Made by a program: the position numbers and the translations under genes
Part shown: piece by piece, positions 5,002 to 5,900 of the stretch
Position numbering within the stretch: position 1 is the stretch's first letter
Layout of the letters: each line of letters begins with the position of its first letter
Notes under the pieces: generated by a model
Database searches by the model: none
Seen by the model: only the letters and a program-made list of their open reading frames with translations
What the model was told of the DNA's origin: nothing
Origin: Novosphingobium sp. UBA6722
Lineage (GTDB): Bacteria > Pseudomonadota > Alphaproteobacteria > Sphingomonadales > Sphingomonadaceae
DNA length: 5,900 nucleotides
Assembly (NCBI GenBank): GCA_002454125.1
Contig: DKII01000122.1
Coordinates: 3,684-9,583, forward strand
Direction of reading: 5' to 3'

Positions 5002-5900
5002 ATGCTAAACACAGAAAAGACCATCGCGGAATTGGTCCGCGTTTACGACGAAGCCGTCGCCACCCTCCGTTCCGACATCGCCAATTTCGCTGCCGACGGA
5101 ACCCTTCCTCCCGCTGAACGCCGCGCCAGCCGCGCCTGGTGCTATCCCGAACTGCGGATCACCTATACCGGCATCGAAACCCGGCCTGACCTGGCCCGCG
5201 CCTTTGGCCGGCTGGCCCAGCCCGGTACTTTCACCACCACGGTCACCCGCCCGGCCCTGTTCGCCGATTACCTGGCCGAACAGTTGAACCTGCTGGCCGA
5301 TGACTATGACATCGACGTCACGGTTGGCCGTTCGGAGCAGGAAATCCCGTTTCCCTACGTGATTGATGCGAGCTCGGGCCTGGGCGCGCTCAACCCGCCT
5401 GACCTCGCCCGCCACTTCCCGGCGACCGAACTTGCCATGATCGGCGATGAACTGGCTGACGGGATCGAACTCGCTCATCCGGAAGACAGCCTGCCGTTGG
5501 CCCTGTTTGATGGCCTGCGCACCGATTTCAGCCTGGCCCGCCTGGCGCATTATACCGGCACGCCGATCGAGGACTTCCAGCGCTTCATCCTGTTCACCAA
5601 CTATCACCGCTATGTCGATGAATTCGTTGACTGGGCCGGTAAGCAGCTTGGCAAGGATGAGTATGTGCGGCTGTCGGGCGCTGGCGGACTGCGGGTAGAG
5701 GAAACGGTGCCGAACGCCCGCGACATGCTGTCCGACACGGCCTGGCGGCGCCACCAGATGCCAGCCTATCACCTGGTCCGCGAGGACAAGATGGGCATCA
5801 CCCTGGTCAACATCGGGGTCGGCCCGTCCAACGCCAAGACGATCTGCGACCACCTGGCCGTGCTGCGCCCTGAGGCCTGGCTGATGATCGGCCACTGCGG
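5002..5900 (+). CDS. amn: AMP nucleosidase, N-terminal part
   Basis: Amn hydrolyses AMP to adenine and ribose 5-phosphate in the cytoplasm, controlling AMP levels and feeding purine salvage. The frame is open for 299 codons from the ATG at 5002 to the window edge; E. coli Amn is 484 aa, so about 60% is present. The N-terminal regulatory domain includes PELRITYTG (50-58) and FPYVID, and a long linker includes FILFTNYHRYVDEFV. The nucleoside-phosphorylase-like catalytic domain opens with GITLVNIGVGPSNAK (265-279) and LRPEAWLMIGHCG at the edge, both nearly identical to E. coli Amn. AAAGG (4991-4995) lies 6 nt upstream of the start and may serve as a ribosome-binding site or as part of a -10 element. 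It follows the orphan gene by 57 bp on the same strand and appears to be a separate transcription unit. Confidence 0.95.
   Translation, partial: MLNTEKTIAELVRVYDEAVATLRSDIANFAADGTLPPAERRASRAWCYPELRITYTGIETRPDLARAFGRLAQPGTFTTTVTRPALFADYLAEQLNLLADDYDIDVTVGRSEQEIPFPYVIDASSGLGALNPPDLARHFPATELAMIGDELADGIELAHPEDSLPLALFDGLRTDFSLARLAHYTGTPIEDFQRFILFTNYHRYVDEFVDWAGKQLGKDEYVRLSGAGGLRVEETVPNARDMLSDTAWRRHQMPAYHLVREDKMGITLVNIGVGPSNAKTICDHLAVLRPEAWLMIGHC

Noticed and set aside
5005..5895. A 296-codon open frame on the minus strand opposite amn
   Set aside because: The plus strand encodes a clear AMP nucleosidase through the whole span. The minus frame resembles no family and arises from third-position G/C bias.

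Overview
The window is a high-GC chromosomal stretch made almost entirely of ordinary housekeeping genes. The compact rpsF-rpsR-rplI ribosomal operon without priB, the long acidic tail on L9, the strong G/C bias at third codon positions and the protein character all suggest an alphaproteobacterium, most likely in the Sphingomonadales. That placement is an inference from family resemblance, because no search was run. I see no mobile element, CRISPR array, tRNA or rRNA.

Layout, left to right. (1) Positions 1-418 (-) hold the N-terminal part of an S66-family LD-carboxypeptidase. (2) A 53-bp divergent gap separates it from a MurC/Mpl-type Mur ligase at 472-1881 (+). Together they look like a peptidoglycan-recycling pair. 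(3) A DUF808/YedI-like integral membrane protein at 1870-2820 (-) runs tail-to-tail into the Mur ligase and overlaps it by 12 bp. (4) A 196-bp divergent gap (2821-3016) carries several inverted repeats and a candidate promoter. (5) The operon rpsF (S6), rpsR (S18), rplI (L9) spans 3017-4238 and ends at a clear intrinsic terminator (4263-4289). (6) A lower-GC orphan gene for a small membrane-anchored protein lies at 4372-4944. (7) The first 299 codons of amn, AMP nucleosidase, run from 5002 off the right edge.

How the genes work together: the LD-carboxypeptidase would trim the terminal D-Ala from recycled tetrapeptides and the Mur ligase could re-attach the peptide to UDP-MurNAc. The ribosomal genes form one transcription unit. 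Amn cleaves AMP to adenine and ribose 5-phosphate and is a separate unit.

No convincing new system is present. The points most worth a second look are the atypical active-site motifs of the Mur ligase, a nearly identical 13-bp promoter-like motif upstream of both rpsF and amn (which in amn would imply a leaderless mRNA), the clustered dyad repeats upstream of rpsF, and the compositionally foreign orphan gene.
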